Assembly (NCBI RefSeq): GCF_027920745.1
Contig: NZ_JAQIBB010000130.1
Location: 1-6,085, forward strand
Direction of reading: 5' to 3'
Length of the DNA: 6,085 bases
Origin: Gallibacterium faecale
GTDB lineage: Bacteria > Pseudomonadota > Gammaproteobacteria > Enterobacterales > Pasteurellaceae
This document shows, piece by piece, positions 1-5,872 of the stretch (the stretch's first letter is position 1; every line of letters starts with the position of its first letter). The notes under the pieces were generated by a model. It was not told the DNA's origin, made no database searches, and saw only the letters and a program-made list of their open reading frames with translations. Made by a program: the position numbers and the translations under genes.

Positions 1-26
1 TGTCGAAACCTACGTTAAGCGGTAAT

Positions 27-55
27 CCGCAACTGAAATCCGATGCGGTTTTTTT
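27..55 (+). terminator. Intrinsic terminator at the left edge of the accessory block
   Basis: A 5-bp stem, CCGCA (27-31) with TGCGG (44-48), encloses a 12-base loop and is followed by seven T residues (49-55). The stem is short but the T run is good. A competing 4-bp hairpin, GCGG TAAT CCGC (19-30), uses the same CCGC, so the two structures exclude each other. The terminator probably ends transcription from the upstream operon before the small gene at 80. Bases 1-26 must contain the end of that upstream gene, but stops fall at 16-18 in frame 1 and 23-25 in frame 2, so I cannot say which frame is real. Confidence 0.55.
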
Positions 56-79
56 ATTATCAACTAAGGAAATAACAAT

Positions 80-271
80 ATGGTAGCATTACTTAAACGT
101 TTGACAAATTTAAGTGTAGTGCCTAACGTATTGCAAAGCCCTACACAATACCGTCCAACAAAAAATGGATTCGCAACAGATCGCCAAAAACTGAAAGGCG
201 ATGTGAATAAAGTTACTTCTACCTTTAATAGAAATATTCACAAATATGGCAACCAAAAATACTCAGGTTAA
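80..271 (+). CDS. Small hypothetical phage protein, 63 residues
   Basis: I do not recognise a family. The ATG at 80 has a clear Shine-Dalgarno sequence, AAGGA (66-70), nine bases upstream, which is the main reason for calling it real. The product is basic and polar with no signal peptide or membrane segment. It has a short hydrophobic start (MVALLKRL), a Pro/Asn/Gln-rich middle (around residues 15-30) and a Lys/Asn-rich tail ending NQKYSG. The last 26 bases overlap the start of the DUF2335-type gene in another frame, which suggests translational coupling: that next gene has no good ribosome binding site of its own. It is the first gene after the left terminator, so it may be the first of the accessory block or the last small gene of the upstream operon. 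The function is unknown. Confidence 0.6.
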   Translation: MVALLKRLTNLSVVPNVLQSPTQYRPTKNGFATDRQKLKGDVNKVTSTFNRNIHKYGNQKYSG

Positions 272-623
272 GGCTAAAAATTCATCTGGCAATGAAATAC
301 ATCTTTCTCATAGCCAAACAGATAGCCCCATTCTTGATATAAATTCTCTTGAGAGATTAAATAGCTTTAGACCAGATCTTGTTGATTTTATTATTGCTCA
401 AACTGAAGCAGAAGCTAATAACCGCAGAAAGCGTGAAACTAAAATCGATTGCTTTACTTTTATTGAAAGAATTGGGGCGTTATTACTCGCTGCTGGAATG
501 GCTGTGGGTGGTATTGTTGGTTCTATATATGCTGCAATGAATGGATATGAAAAATTATCTTGGATTATTGCTAGCACTTGTATAGGTTCTCTCGCTATTG
601 CTTTCCTGAAACGAAATAGATAA
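246..623 (+). CDS. DUF2335-type two-span membrane protein
   Basis: A 125-residue protein with a polar N-terminal half (1-66). Next come an Arg/Lys/Glu-rich stretch (residues 56-66, EANNRRKRETK) and two hydrophobic spans, about 76-97 (Gly/Ala-rich, IGALLLAAGMAVGGIVG) and 104-121, joined by a short loop (MNGYEKL). It ends with a basic tail, KRNR. The arrangement (a proline-containing helix 'RPDLVDFIIAQTEAEANNRRKRE' followed by two spans separated by 'NG') matches my recollection of DUF2335, a family common in phages and prophages with no established role. Both ends are probably cytoplasmic. The start at 246 overlaps the preceding gene by 26 bases and lacks a convincing Shine-Dalgarno sequence, so translation is probably coupled; a downstream start cannot be excluded. 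Exclusion or another host-membrane role would be typical for such a gene, but that is inference. Confidence 0.72.
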   Translation: MATKNTQVKAKNSSGNEIHLSHSQTDSPILDINSLERLNSFRPDLVDFIIAQTEAEANNRRKRETKIDCFTFIERIGALLLAAGMAVGGIVGSIYAAMNGYEKLSWIIASTCIGSLAIAFLKRNR

Positions 624-652
624 TTGACAATCTCCATATTCTTATTTAATAT
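624..652 (+). promoter_or_regulatory. Candidate sigma70 promoter ahead of the antirepressor leader
   Basis: A perfect -35 hexamer, TTGACA (624-629), begins right after the DUF2335-type stop codon. With a 17-base spacer the -10 is TAATAT (647-652, 4 of 6). An overlapping alternative, TTTAAT (645-650), matches 5 of 6 but with a 15-base spacer. Transcription would begin near 658-660, at the foot of the 659-680 hairpin, and read through the C4-like RNA into the antirepressor gene. It is the best promoter-like sequence I found in the intergenic stretch. Confidence 0.45.
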
Positions 653-658
653 TTGAAT

Positions 659-680
659 CAAGGCGCTTCAAAACGCCTTG
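659..680 (+). repeat. Perfect 7-bp inverted repeat (hairpin)
   Basis: CAAGGCG (659-665) and CGCCTTG (674-680) are exact inverted copies around an 8-base loop. Neither strand has a T run after the stem, so it is a poor intrinsic terminator. If the promoter at 624-652 is used, this hairpin would lie at the very 5' end of the transcript, where it could protect the RNA. It could equally be a 3'-end stabiliser of the DUF2335-type message. Confidence 0.5.
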
Positions 681-790
681 TAAAATATATATAACCGTTA
701 TTCACTACGTTAATGTGATTTTTTTGTATCTGAAATTTGTGTTTTCCTTTTCTTTTCTAGCTAATTTCAATACAAAAATAAAACTCAATC

Positions 791-863
791 TATGGATAGG
801 GTGGTGAGGAAATAACCAATACCCACGCCGTCGTTATATCGGTTTTGAACACCCTATCCACCC
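791..863 (+). ncRNA. C4-like antisense RNA controlling the antirepressor
   Basis: TGGATAGGGTG (793-803) and CACCCTATCCA (850-860) form a perfect 11-bp closing stem around 46 bases. Inside, CCG (828-830) can pair with CGG (840-842), presenting the loop 831-839; AACC (814-817) with GGTT (841-844) is an alternative. Bases 833-849, GTTATATcggTTTTGAA, are complementary to 870-886 across the ribosome binding site of the next gene: 7 bp, 3 mismatches, 7 bp. In phages P1 and P7 the c4 RNA (about 77 nt) is processed from the leader of the same transcript as the antirepressor and blocks its translation. The size, position, stem and antisense pairing all fit that family. The exact ends are estimated. 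The resemblance to the family consensus is from memory, while the pairing is seen directly. Confidence 0.75.
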
Positions 864-869
864 AACCTA

Positions 870-886
870 TTCAAAAGGAATATAAC
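870..886 (+). promoter_or_regulatory. Antirepressor ribosome binding site and C4 antisense target
   Basis: The Shine-Dalgarno sequence AAAAGGA (873-879) lies eight bases before the ATG at 888. The 17 bases TTCAAAAggaATATAAC are the reverse complement of 833-849 except for the three central bases, so pairing would cover the whole ribosome binding site. Just upstream, CCACCC (858-863) and CCTAT (866-870) can also pair with GGGTGG (799-804) or ATAGG (796-800) in the 5' arm of the C4-like stem, giving a possible second contact like the two contact regions described for P1. Confidence 0.65.
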
Positions 887-887
887 A

Positions 888-1721
888 ATGAACACTCAAA
901 TTTCTACCAAAACAATCTCTTTCTATGGCTCAGAACTAATTACTTTAAAAGTTGGAGATGTTATTTACACAGCCGTCAAACCTATTGTTGAAGCATTGGG
1001 TCTGTCTTGGGGTACTCAAAAGAGAAAGCTCATTGAACAAAAAGAAAAATTCAGTTGGGTTCATATGAACTCAACTGGATCTGATGGCAAAACGTATGAA
1101 ATGCTTTGTATGCCAATTCGTAAATTAAATGGTTGGTTATTTAGTATTAATCCTGAAAAAGTTAGACCAGATTTAAAAGATCGTGTTATTAAGTATCAAG
1201 AAGAATGCTTTGAAGCTCTATATAATTATTGGTTTAAAGGTAAAGCAGAACGAGAAATTGATACTATTACTCCAGAAGAACAACGTATGATCCAAAACGC
1301 TGTTACAGCTACACACCAACGAACAGGAATGAGTTATGGGGAAATTTGGTCTAGAGTAAAAAATAAATTTGGTGTTGCTAAGTATGAACAAATAAAACGA
1401 TCAGATCATCATAGTGCAATGATTTATATTGCAAGTATGCCAATAGTAAACCAGCCACTATTAATAAATGGACGAAATCTAGAAGAAACGCTATCGGTAA
1501 TGGTCGAGCTATACGGCTATTGTTTACACGCTTATGAGATGCAAGAAAAGCTATCTCAACATCCTGATTTAGCAGATAGAATAGATAGCAAAATTGGTGG
1601 GCAATACCTCCATAATCTTAGACACCCACTAGAAAACGCAATGACAAAAGCTAAACGCTTTATCAGAAATAACAGTGAAAAGCTGACGATTATTAAAGCG
1701 GTAGATCATTTGTTGAATTAA
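888..1721 (+). CDS. ant: Phage antirepressor, P22 Ant type
   Basis: A 277-residue protein. Residues about 10-120 match the N-terminal domain of the P22 antirepressor (P22_AR_N): 'VGDVIYTAVKPIVEALGLSW', then 'QKRKLIEQKEKF', then the signature 'LCMPIRKLNGWLFSINPEKV' (73-92) and 'YQEECFEALYNYW' (103-115). Residues about 126-185 (ITPEEQRMIQNAV...VAKYEQI) resemble the C-terminal domain seen in many of these proteins. The rest, ending in basic helices, I do not recognise. P22 Ant binds the prophage repressor and inactivates it, leading to induction; the partner here would be this phage's CI-like repressor, outside the window. The start is supported by AAAAGGA at 873-879. Translation is probably silenced in the lysogen by the C4-like RNA just upstream. 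It is unusual in lying next to tail genes rather than in the immunity region, although separate antirepressor loci are known (P22 immI, P1 immI). No truncation is visible. Confidence 0.87.
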   Translation: MNTQISTKTISFYGSELITLKVGDVIYTAVKPIVEALGLSWGTQKRKLIEQKEKFSWVHMNSTGSDGKTYEMLCMPIRKLNGWLFSINPEKVRPDLKDRVIKYQEECFEALYNYWFKGKAEREIDTITPEEQRMIQNAVTATHQRTGMSYGEIWSRVKNKFGVAKYEQIKRSDHHSAMIYIASMPIVNQPLLINGRNLEETLSVMVELYGYCLHAYEMQEKLSQHPDLADRIDSKIGGQYLHNLRHPLENAMTKAKRFIRNNSEKLTIIKAVDHLLN

Positions 1722-1732
1722 TTCGACAAAAA

Positions 1733-1762
1733 GCAACCGTACTTTATTTTTAGTACGGTTGC
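1733..1762. other. Perfect 11-bp hairpin between the antirepressor and DUF2513-type genes
   Basis: GCAACCGTACT (1733-1743) and AGTACGGTTGC (1752-1762) pair perfectly around the loop TTATTTTT. On the + strand no T run follows; the stem runs straight into AGGAG, the Shine-Dalgarno sequence of the next gene. On the - strand the stem is followed by TTTTT (complement of 1728-1732), so it is a better terminator in that direction. On the + strand it could be a weak terminator, a processing site or a translation-modulating stem. Each arm carries AGTACGGT or its complement, one base from the Haemophilus uptake core AAGTGCGGT, and paired uptake-type repeats often serve as terminators in this family. 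Confidence 0.6.
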
Positions 1763-1775
1763 AGGAGAATAAAAA

Positions 1776-2129
1776 ATGAAAAGAGATTGGGAGCTTATCC
1801 GTAAAATTTTGTTAAAACTCGAACAAAAGGTTGATGATACACCATTAGACAGTGAAAGTATTAAAGGCTTTTCAGTTGATGTGGTGGGGTATCATTATCA
1901 GCTATTATCTCAAGCCGAATTGATTTGTATAGAAGATAATTCCACAATGGGCGATGCGGATTTTGTTGCTATTAATTTGACATGGCAAGGACACGAATTT
2001 CTTGACAAAATCCGTAGCGACACAGCGTGGAATAAAATTAAACAAATCATTAAAACCAAAGGGATTGATTTATCGTTTGATGCGATCAAGTTAGCAGGGA
2101 AAAGTTTATTGATTTCTTTGCTGAAATAG
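1776..2129 (+). CDS. DUF2513-type protein, 117 residues
   Basis: The start at 1776 has AGGAG (1763-1767) eight bases upstream. The sequence follows the DUF2513 pattern as I know it: an opening MKRDWELIRKILLKLE (1-16), a mid-section 'VVGYHYQLLSQAELI' (36-50), the signature LTWQGHEFLDKIRSD (68-82), then 'AWNKIK' (84-89), and a hydrophobic C-terminal helix (103-116). The alternation of helices with a turn before LTWQGH suggests a small winged-helix-like fold. The family is frequent in phages and mobile elements and its function is not established. There is no signal peptide, and the final helix is too short and too interrupted by lysine to be a confident membrane span. It shares an orientation with the antirepressor and is separated from it only by the 11-bp hairpin, so the two may be cotranscribed. 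Confidence 0.78.
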   Translation: MKRDWELIRKILLKLEQKVDDTPLDSESIKGFSVDVVGYHYQLLSQAELICIEDNSTMGDADFVAINLTWQGHEFLDKIRSDTAWNKIKQIIKTKGIDLSFDAIKLAGKSLLISLLK

Positions 2130-2182
2130 CTTGACTGCCCGTAGGGATGTGGTAGATTTGAAGGTAAGAATAAGGGGGACAT

Positions 2183-2467
2183 ATGTTCAAAAAAGAAATT
2201 GAGATGCTTAGCTTTTTAGTTGGTGAGATAAAAAGTGTAGTGGTAATCTTTTTTATCTTTCCTCTTATTTTTATTACTGTTGCACTAGGATTTTCTACAG
2301 GAGTAATTTGGAAATATTTAGCTGTTTTGTTTATTGTTTTAGTGCTATTAGCAATAATTGCACGTATAGCATTATTTTTCTTAAACAAAAAATGGGAAAA
2401 AGAGCAAGAAAAACAAAGAATAGAACAAGCAGAACGCAATAAAGTTAAATACATTATTATTAAGTAA
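2183..2467 (+). CDS. Small two-span membrane protein of unknown family
   Basis: A 94-residue protein preceded by a strong purine-rich ribosome binding site, AAGGGGG (2172-2178), close to the ATG. It has a short polar N-terminus (1-17) and two very hydrophobic spans, about 18-37 (VVVIFFIFPLIFITVALGF) and 44-67 (rich in Leu, Ile and Val). The C-terminus is strongly charged and probably helical (69-88, KKWEKEQEKQRIEQAERNK). The positive-inside rule puts both ends in the cytoplasm. I do not recognise a family. It is the last gene before the strong terminator at 2482-2511 and is not part of the usual tail gene order, so it reads as accessory cargo. A host-envelope or superinfection-exclusion role is possible but only inferred from its size, topology and prophage context. 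A holin-like role is another option, but no lysis genes are adjacent. Confidence 0.68.
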   Translation: MFKKEIEMLSFLVGEIKSVVVIFFIFPLIFITVALGFSTGVIWKYLAVLFIVLVLLAIIARIALFFLNKKWEKEQEKQRIEQAERNKVKYIIIK

Positions 2468-2481
2468 TTACTACAACGAAT

Positions 2482-2511
2482 AAAGCCACGCAAAATAGCG
2501 TGGCTTTTTTT
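2482..2511 (+). terminator. Strong intrinsic terminator closing the accessory block
   Basis: AAAGCCACGC (2482-2491) pairs with GCGTGGCTTT (2498-2507) around the loop AAAATA, and a run of seven T residues covers 2505-2511. The stem core is a perfect 7-bp GC-rich helix extended by three A-T pairs. It ends the transcript of the preceding membrane protein gene and lies only two bases before the ribosome binding site of the tape measure gene. Late transcription from upstream must therefore pass it by antitermination or readthrough. Confidence 0.9.
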
Positions 2512-2513
2512 AT

Positions 2514-2519
2514 AGGTGA
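2514..2519 (+). promoter_or_regulatory. Ribosome binding site fixing the tape measure start
   Basis: AGGTGA (2514-2519) lies five bases before the ATG at 2525. A longer reading from the in-frame GTG at 2516 would place the start inside this Shine-Dalgarno sequence with no other site upstream, only the terminator T run. The ATG at 2525 (MTGSLG) is therefore preferred. Confidence 0.75.
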
Positions 2520-2524
2520 AAATT

Positions 2525-5500
2525 ATGACAGGCTCATTAGGTAATCTAAATATTCAACTTAGTCTTGAAACAGTTAAGTTTCAGCAAGCGCTAGAACGTT
2601 CTAGTCGGGATACACAGCGTTTTGTTAAACAGTTTCAGGTAAATTTTGCAAATGCTCAGCAAAAAGCAAAGCAATTTTCTGAAAGAACGACAAATTATCT
2701 TAATAACATTGAACAAGCCGCTAAAAATATTAATAGCACAACAAAATGGAGTTTTCGTTTTGATAATTTTTCAAGGATTGCTGGGTTTGCGAATCAGTTT
2801 GTAAAAGCAGCAGATAGTTATACTGAATTACAAAACCGTATGCGTTTGGTAACTGAAAGTACCGCTCAAATGGTAGCCGCGACCGAATCTGTTTTTGATA
2901 TAGCTATACAAACTAATCAAAGCCTTAACTCTACTTCTGAAGTGTATCAACGTTTTGCGAAAAATGCGAAACAACTTGGATTAACCCAAACAGAGGTTGC
3001 CTCTCTCACAGAAACGGTTTCTAAAGCTGTAGCAATGTCGGGTGCGAGTGCAGCATCTGCTGAAGCCGCATTAATGCAGTTTGGGCAAGCAATGGCTAGT
3101 GGAGAGCTGCGAGGTGAAGAACTTAATTCTGTTATGGAACAAACGCCCGGACTTGCGGACGCCATTGCGAAAGGGTTAGGCGTTACGACAGCAGAATTAA
3201 AAGCGATGGGGAAATCCGGTGAGTTGACTATTCCTAAAGTAATTAATGCGTTAAAAAAAGCAGAAGAGGCAGTTAATAGTGACTTTGAAAAACGGGTTAT
3301 TACGGTATCTCAAGCCTTTACTAATTTAGAAACTAATATGGTAAAAACCATTGGTGAGTTAGACAAAGCGAAGGGTATTACACGTATTTTTGCTGACAGT
3401 ATCAATTTTGCCGCAAATAACCTTGAGATGTTGATAAAGCTAACAGGTGTTTTAGTGGCAGCAGGTGGAATAGCTTTTATTGGACGATATGCCAACGGAA
3501 TGTTATTAAGTGCCTATAATACGGCTAAAAATACGAAAGAACATTATAACTCAGTAAAAGCAACTTATGACAGTATTAGAGCGAAACGCTTGGAAATGCA
3601 GACTATTCAAGCATCTCTAGTAGAACAGATAAAGCAGGCACAAAGTGAACGCACACAATTTGCATTACGTGAACAAATGAAAGTTCAAACGCAGAAAATT
3701 ATTGCATTGGCAAAACAAGAAGCTCAAGCAAAACGTGAGCTATCAGTAGCAAACAGTTTAGCTTCTAAAGCGAGTGGTGTATTAAAAGGCGCATTGGGTT
3801 TACTGGGCGGACCAACCGGTGCCGCAATGTTGGCAGGAAGTGCCTTGTTTTATTGCTCAATGCAGGCAAAAGAAGCACAGCAAAAAGCATTGGATACTGC
3901 AAGCGCGAATGAAAGATTAAGAGAAAGCTATGATGGCTTAAGTGCCAGTGCCTTATCGCTAAAAATTGCAGATCAGCTAAAAGATCTTGAGAATTATGAA
4001 AAACAGATTACGAGTGTAGAGGCTGAAATTTCAGAAATTCAGACAACGCATTGGCAGTTTGGTTTGGAATTATCAGAGAAAAGCAAGAAAGATTTGGACT
4101 TGCTTAGGGACAAGCTACAACAGATCAAAGAAAATCAGGATATTGATTTTTCCGTGTTAAAAAATCAAGTTATTCAATTAGGTGTGTTATTTCTACAAAG
4201 CGGGAAAAGTACGGAAGATTTTGCACGCAAACTGAAATTGATGGGAGTAGATAGCAAGCTCATTAACGAGGCTCTTGCGGAGTTGCCGAACAAACTCAAA
4301 AACACGACCAAGGAAACAAAAACAGCGGAACAAGCTGTGTTAGACTTAAAAAAAGCACAAGAAGCACTGACTAAAAAATCAGATGATCTAAGAACAAAAT
4401 TAGAGGTATTAAGGCTCAAAAATCAAGGGCACGCCAAAGCCTCATTTGTTTTGGCAGGGCTTTATGATGTGCTTGGTGAAAAAGGGGCTAAATACTCAGA
4501 AGTCTTAAATGCAATTGCAAGAGGGGATGTAGCAGCGGCTGAAAGTGCAGCGAAAGCGATAAACCTTTCCGCAGAGCAGCTTAAAACAATGCAGGCTATG
4601 GGCAAGGAAATTGGTCAATTATTCAGTAGCGATCAAGAAACGCAAACACTTGAAAAAGAGCTGAAAGTAAAAGCAAAAGGTACGAAAACAGACTATACCA
4701 AACAATACACCGATCAGCTGACCGAAATGCAAAACCGCATTGCACAGCTAAGAGCTGATACTGAGGATATTAAGCTGTTCGGTGAACCTAGCCAATATCA
4801 AGAGTTTAATAAACTACAACAAGACATCACCGCCAATGCAGAAAAATATGTAGCCTATGGTGTAGAAGGTGTAGCGAAACTGAAAGAAATGGCGCGTCAA
4901 ATTGATAGCGAAACGCAGAAAAAAGCGATTGCTCAGTTCGGTATCAATAATAATCAACAGCTTAATGCAATGGAATTTGAATTGAGGTTGTTAGGGAAAA
5001 CTCGTAAAGAGCAAGAGTTAATCCAATACAACCATCAATTAGATCTTGAAGCTGCTCGCCTTAAAATCGGTATGTCAAAAGAGAATGCTGCACAATTAGA
5101 TGCGGAAATTATCAAGCTAAAAGCGCGTAGAGCTGAAATTGAAAGACAAAAAGAGTTAGCACAGTCTAATCCATTACTAGGTTTGCAAGATGGTTTAAAT
5201 CAATTTGGTGATGCGGCTAACAATGTCATGGGAAATGTCTCTCAAATTACACAAAATGCCCTTGGTGGAATGTCTGATGCGCTAACAAATTTTGTGTTGA
5301 CGGGAAAAGCTAATTTTAGAGATTTAGCTCAATCTATTATCAAAGATATTGCGCAAATGACAATGCGGATGTTGATTTTTAAAGCAGTATCTTCAGCGTT
5401 TGGTTTATTTTCGGGTGGTGGTAAAGTTGGTGCGGCTGGCGGATATGATGCGTTTGGTCAGCTATTGTATAAAGGCGGTTTGGCTGGTTTTGATGTAGGA

Positions 5501-5872
5501 GGCTTTACTGGTTTAGGGGGCAAATATACTCCTGCGGGGATTGTCCACAAAGGCGAATATGTTATTACTAAAGAAGCTACATCAAGGCTCGGTGTAGATT
5601 ATCTTGATTTCTTAAACTACGGTACTCGACGAGGATTTGCCAACGGTGGCGGTGTTGCCGTACCGAAAGTGCCAATGGTGAAAGCCAAAACACAAAATGC
5701 CAATGTTAGCATCAAAGTGATCAACAACGGGGAGCCGGTGGATGCCAAAGTGACGCAAAAACAGCAAGGCGAACAGTTGCAAGTGACGGTGGAGTTAATG
5801 CGAAAAATTGCTAAACAGGAGGCAAGCAGTATGTTACAAACCAATTTTAGAGCCGGAGGAGCCTTTGCCTAA
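2525..5872 (+). CDS. Tail tape measure protein
   Basis: A 1115-residue protein that sets siphophage tail length and acts as scaffold for the tail tube; it is usually released on DNA ejection. In order:
- an N-terminal coiled coil (about 16-69);
- the conserved tape-measure N-terminal domain (about 89-275), with 'YTELQNRMRLVT' and 'SGELRGEELNSVMEQTPGLA', typical of the TIGR02675/TMP_3 group;
- a hydrophobic span (300-322);
- a long Gln/Lys/Glu coiled coil (about 333-415);
- a Gly/Ala-rich hydrophobic stretch (418-446);
- more coiled coil to about 880;
- a lambda gpH-type C-terminal region (923-966, 'FVLTGKANFRDLAQSIIKDI');
- the motif 'GGFTGLGGKYTPAGIVHKGE' (992-1011), common near the end of these proteins.
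At the roughly 1.5 angstroms per residue known for lambda, the tail would be on the order of 160 nm (inference). The stop codon overlaps the next start (TAATG). Confidence 0.95.
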   Translation: MTGSLGNLNIQLSLETVKFQQALERSSRDTQRFVKQFQVNFANAQQKAKQFSERTTNYLNNIEQAAKNINSTTKWSFRFDNFSRIAGFANQFVKAADSYTELQNRMRLVTESTAQMVAATESVFDIAIQTNQSLNSTSEVYQRFAKNAKQLGLTQTEVASLTETVSKAVAMSGASAASAEAALMQFGQAMASGELRGEELNSVMEQTPGLADAIAKGLGVTTAELKAMGKSGELTIPKVINALKKAEEAVNSDFEKRVITVSQAFTNLETNMVKTIGELDKAKGITRIFADSINFAANNLEMLIKLTGVLVAAGGIAFIGRYANGMLLSAYNTAKNTKEHYNSVKATYDSIRAKRLEMQTIQASLVEQIKQAQSERTQFALREQMKVQTQKIIALAKQEAQAKRELSVANSLASKASGVLKGALGLLGGPTGAAMLAGSALFYCSMQAKEAQQKALDTASANERLRESYDGLSASALSLKIADQLKDLENYEKQITSVEAEISEIQTTHWQFGLELSEKSKKDLDLLRDKLQQIKENQDIDFSVLKNQVIQLGVLFLQSGKSTEDFARKLKLMGVDSKLINEALAELPNKLKNTTKETKTAEQAVLDLKKAQEALTKKSDDLRTKLEVLRLKNQGHAKASFVLAGLYDVLGEKGAKYSEVLNAIARGDVAAAESAAKAINLSAEQLKTMQAMGKEIGQLFSSDQETQTLEKELKVKAKGTKTDYTKQYTDQLTEMQNRIAQLRADTEDIKLFGEPSQYQEFNKLQQDITANAEKYVAYGVEGVAKLKEMARQIDSETQKKAIAQFGINNNQQLNAMEFELRLLGKTRKEQELIQYNHQLDLEAARLKIGMSKENAAQLDAEIIKLKARRAEIERQKELAQSNPLLGLQDGLNQFGDAANNVMGNVSQITQNALGGMSDALTNFVLTGKANFRDLAQSIIKDIAQMTMRMLIFKAVSSAFGLFSGGGKVGAAGGYDAFGQLLYKGGLAGFDVGGFTGLGGKYTPAGIVHKGEYVITKEATSRLGVDYLDFLNYGTRRGFANGGGVAVPKVPMVKAKTQNANVSIKVINNGEPVDAKVTQKQQGEQLQVTVELMRKIAKQEASSMLQTNFRAGGAFA

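Noticed and set aside
1..26. Tail of an upstream coding gene
   Set aside because: Short reading to stops exists in frame 1 (16-18) and frame 2 (23-25), and frame 3 stays open past the terminator. Eight codons or fewer give no family signal, so no gene is called.
64..83. Second target of the C4-like RNA at the ribosome binding site of the 80-271 gene
   Set aside because: Its AGGAAATAAC resembles the antirepressor site, but only GTTAT pairs cleanly with it (five bases), too little to claim regulation.
398..661. 87-residue open frame on the - strand opposite the DUF2335-type gene
   Set aside because: It mirrors the hydrophobic spans of the sense gene and has no independent support.
702..725. 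Possible terminator: TCAC/GTGA stem followed by seven T residues
   Set aside because: The stem is only 4 bp with a 9-base AT-rich loop. The T run is good but the hairpin is too weak to call; it would also separate the 624 promoter from the C4-like RNA.
845..873. Promoter-like TTGAAC, 17-base spacer, TATTCA just before the antirepressor
   Set aside because: The -10 matches only 3 of 6, and the bases are better explained by the C4-like stem and the antisense target.
2132..2159. Promoter-like TTGACT, 16-base spacer, TAGATT before the 2183 gene
   Set aside because: The -35 matches 5 of 6 and the -10 only 4 of 6 with a slightly short spacer. It is possible, but not distinguishable from chance in AT-rich DNA.
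2086..2493. 135-residue open frame on the - strand
   Set aside because: It runs antisense through the membrane protein gene and the terminator, has no ribosome binding site pattern and a low-complexity Ile/Lys/Ser composition. It is a shadow of AT-rich coding DNA.
2516..2524. GTG start for the tape measure protein (three extra residues)
   Set aside because: The GTG lies within the AGGTGA Shine-Dalgarno sequence that serves the ATG at 2525.
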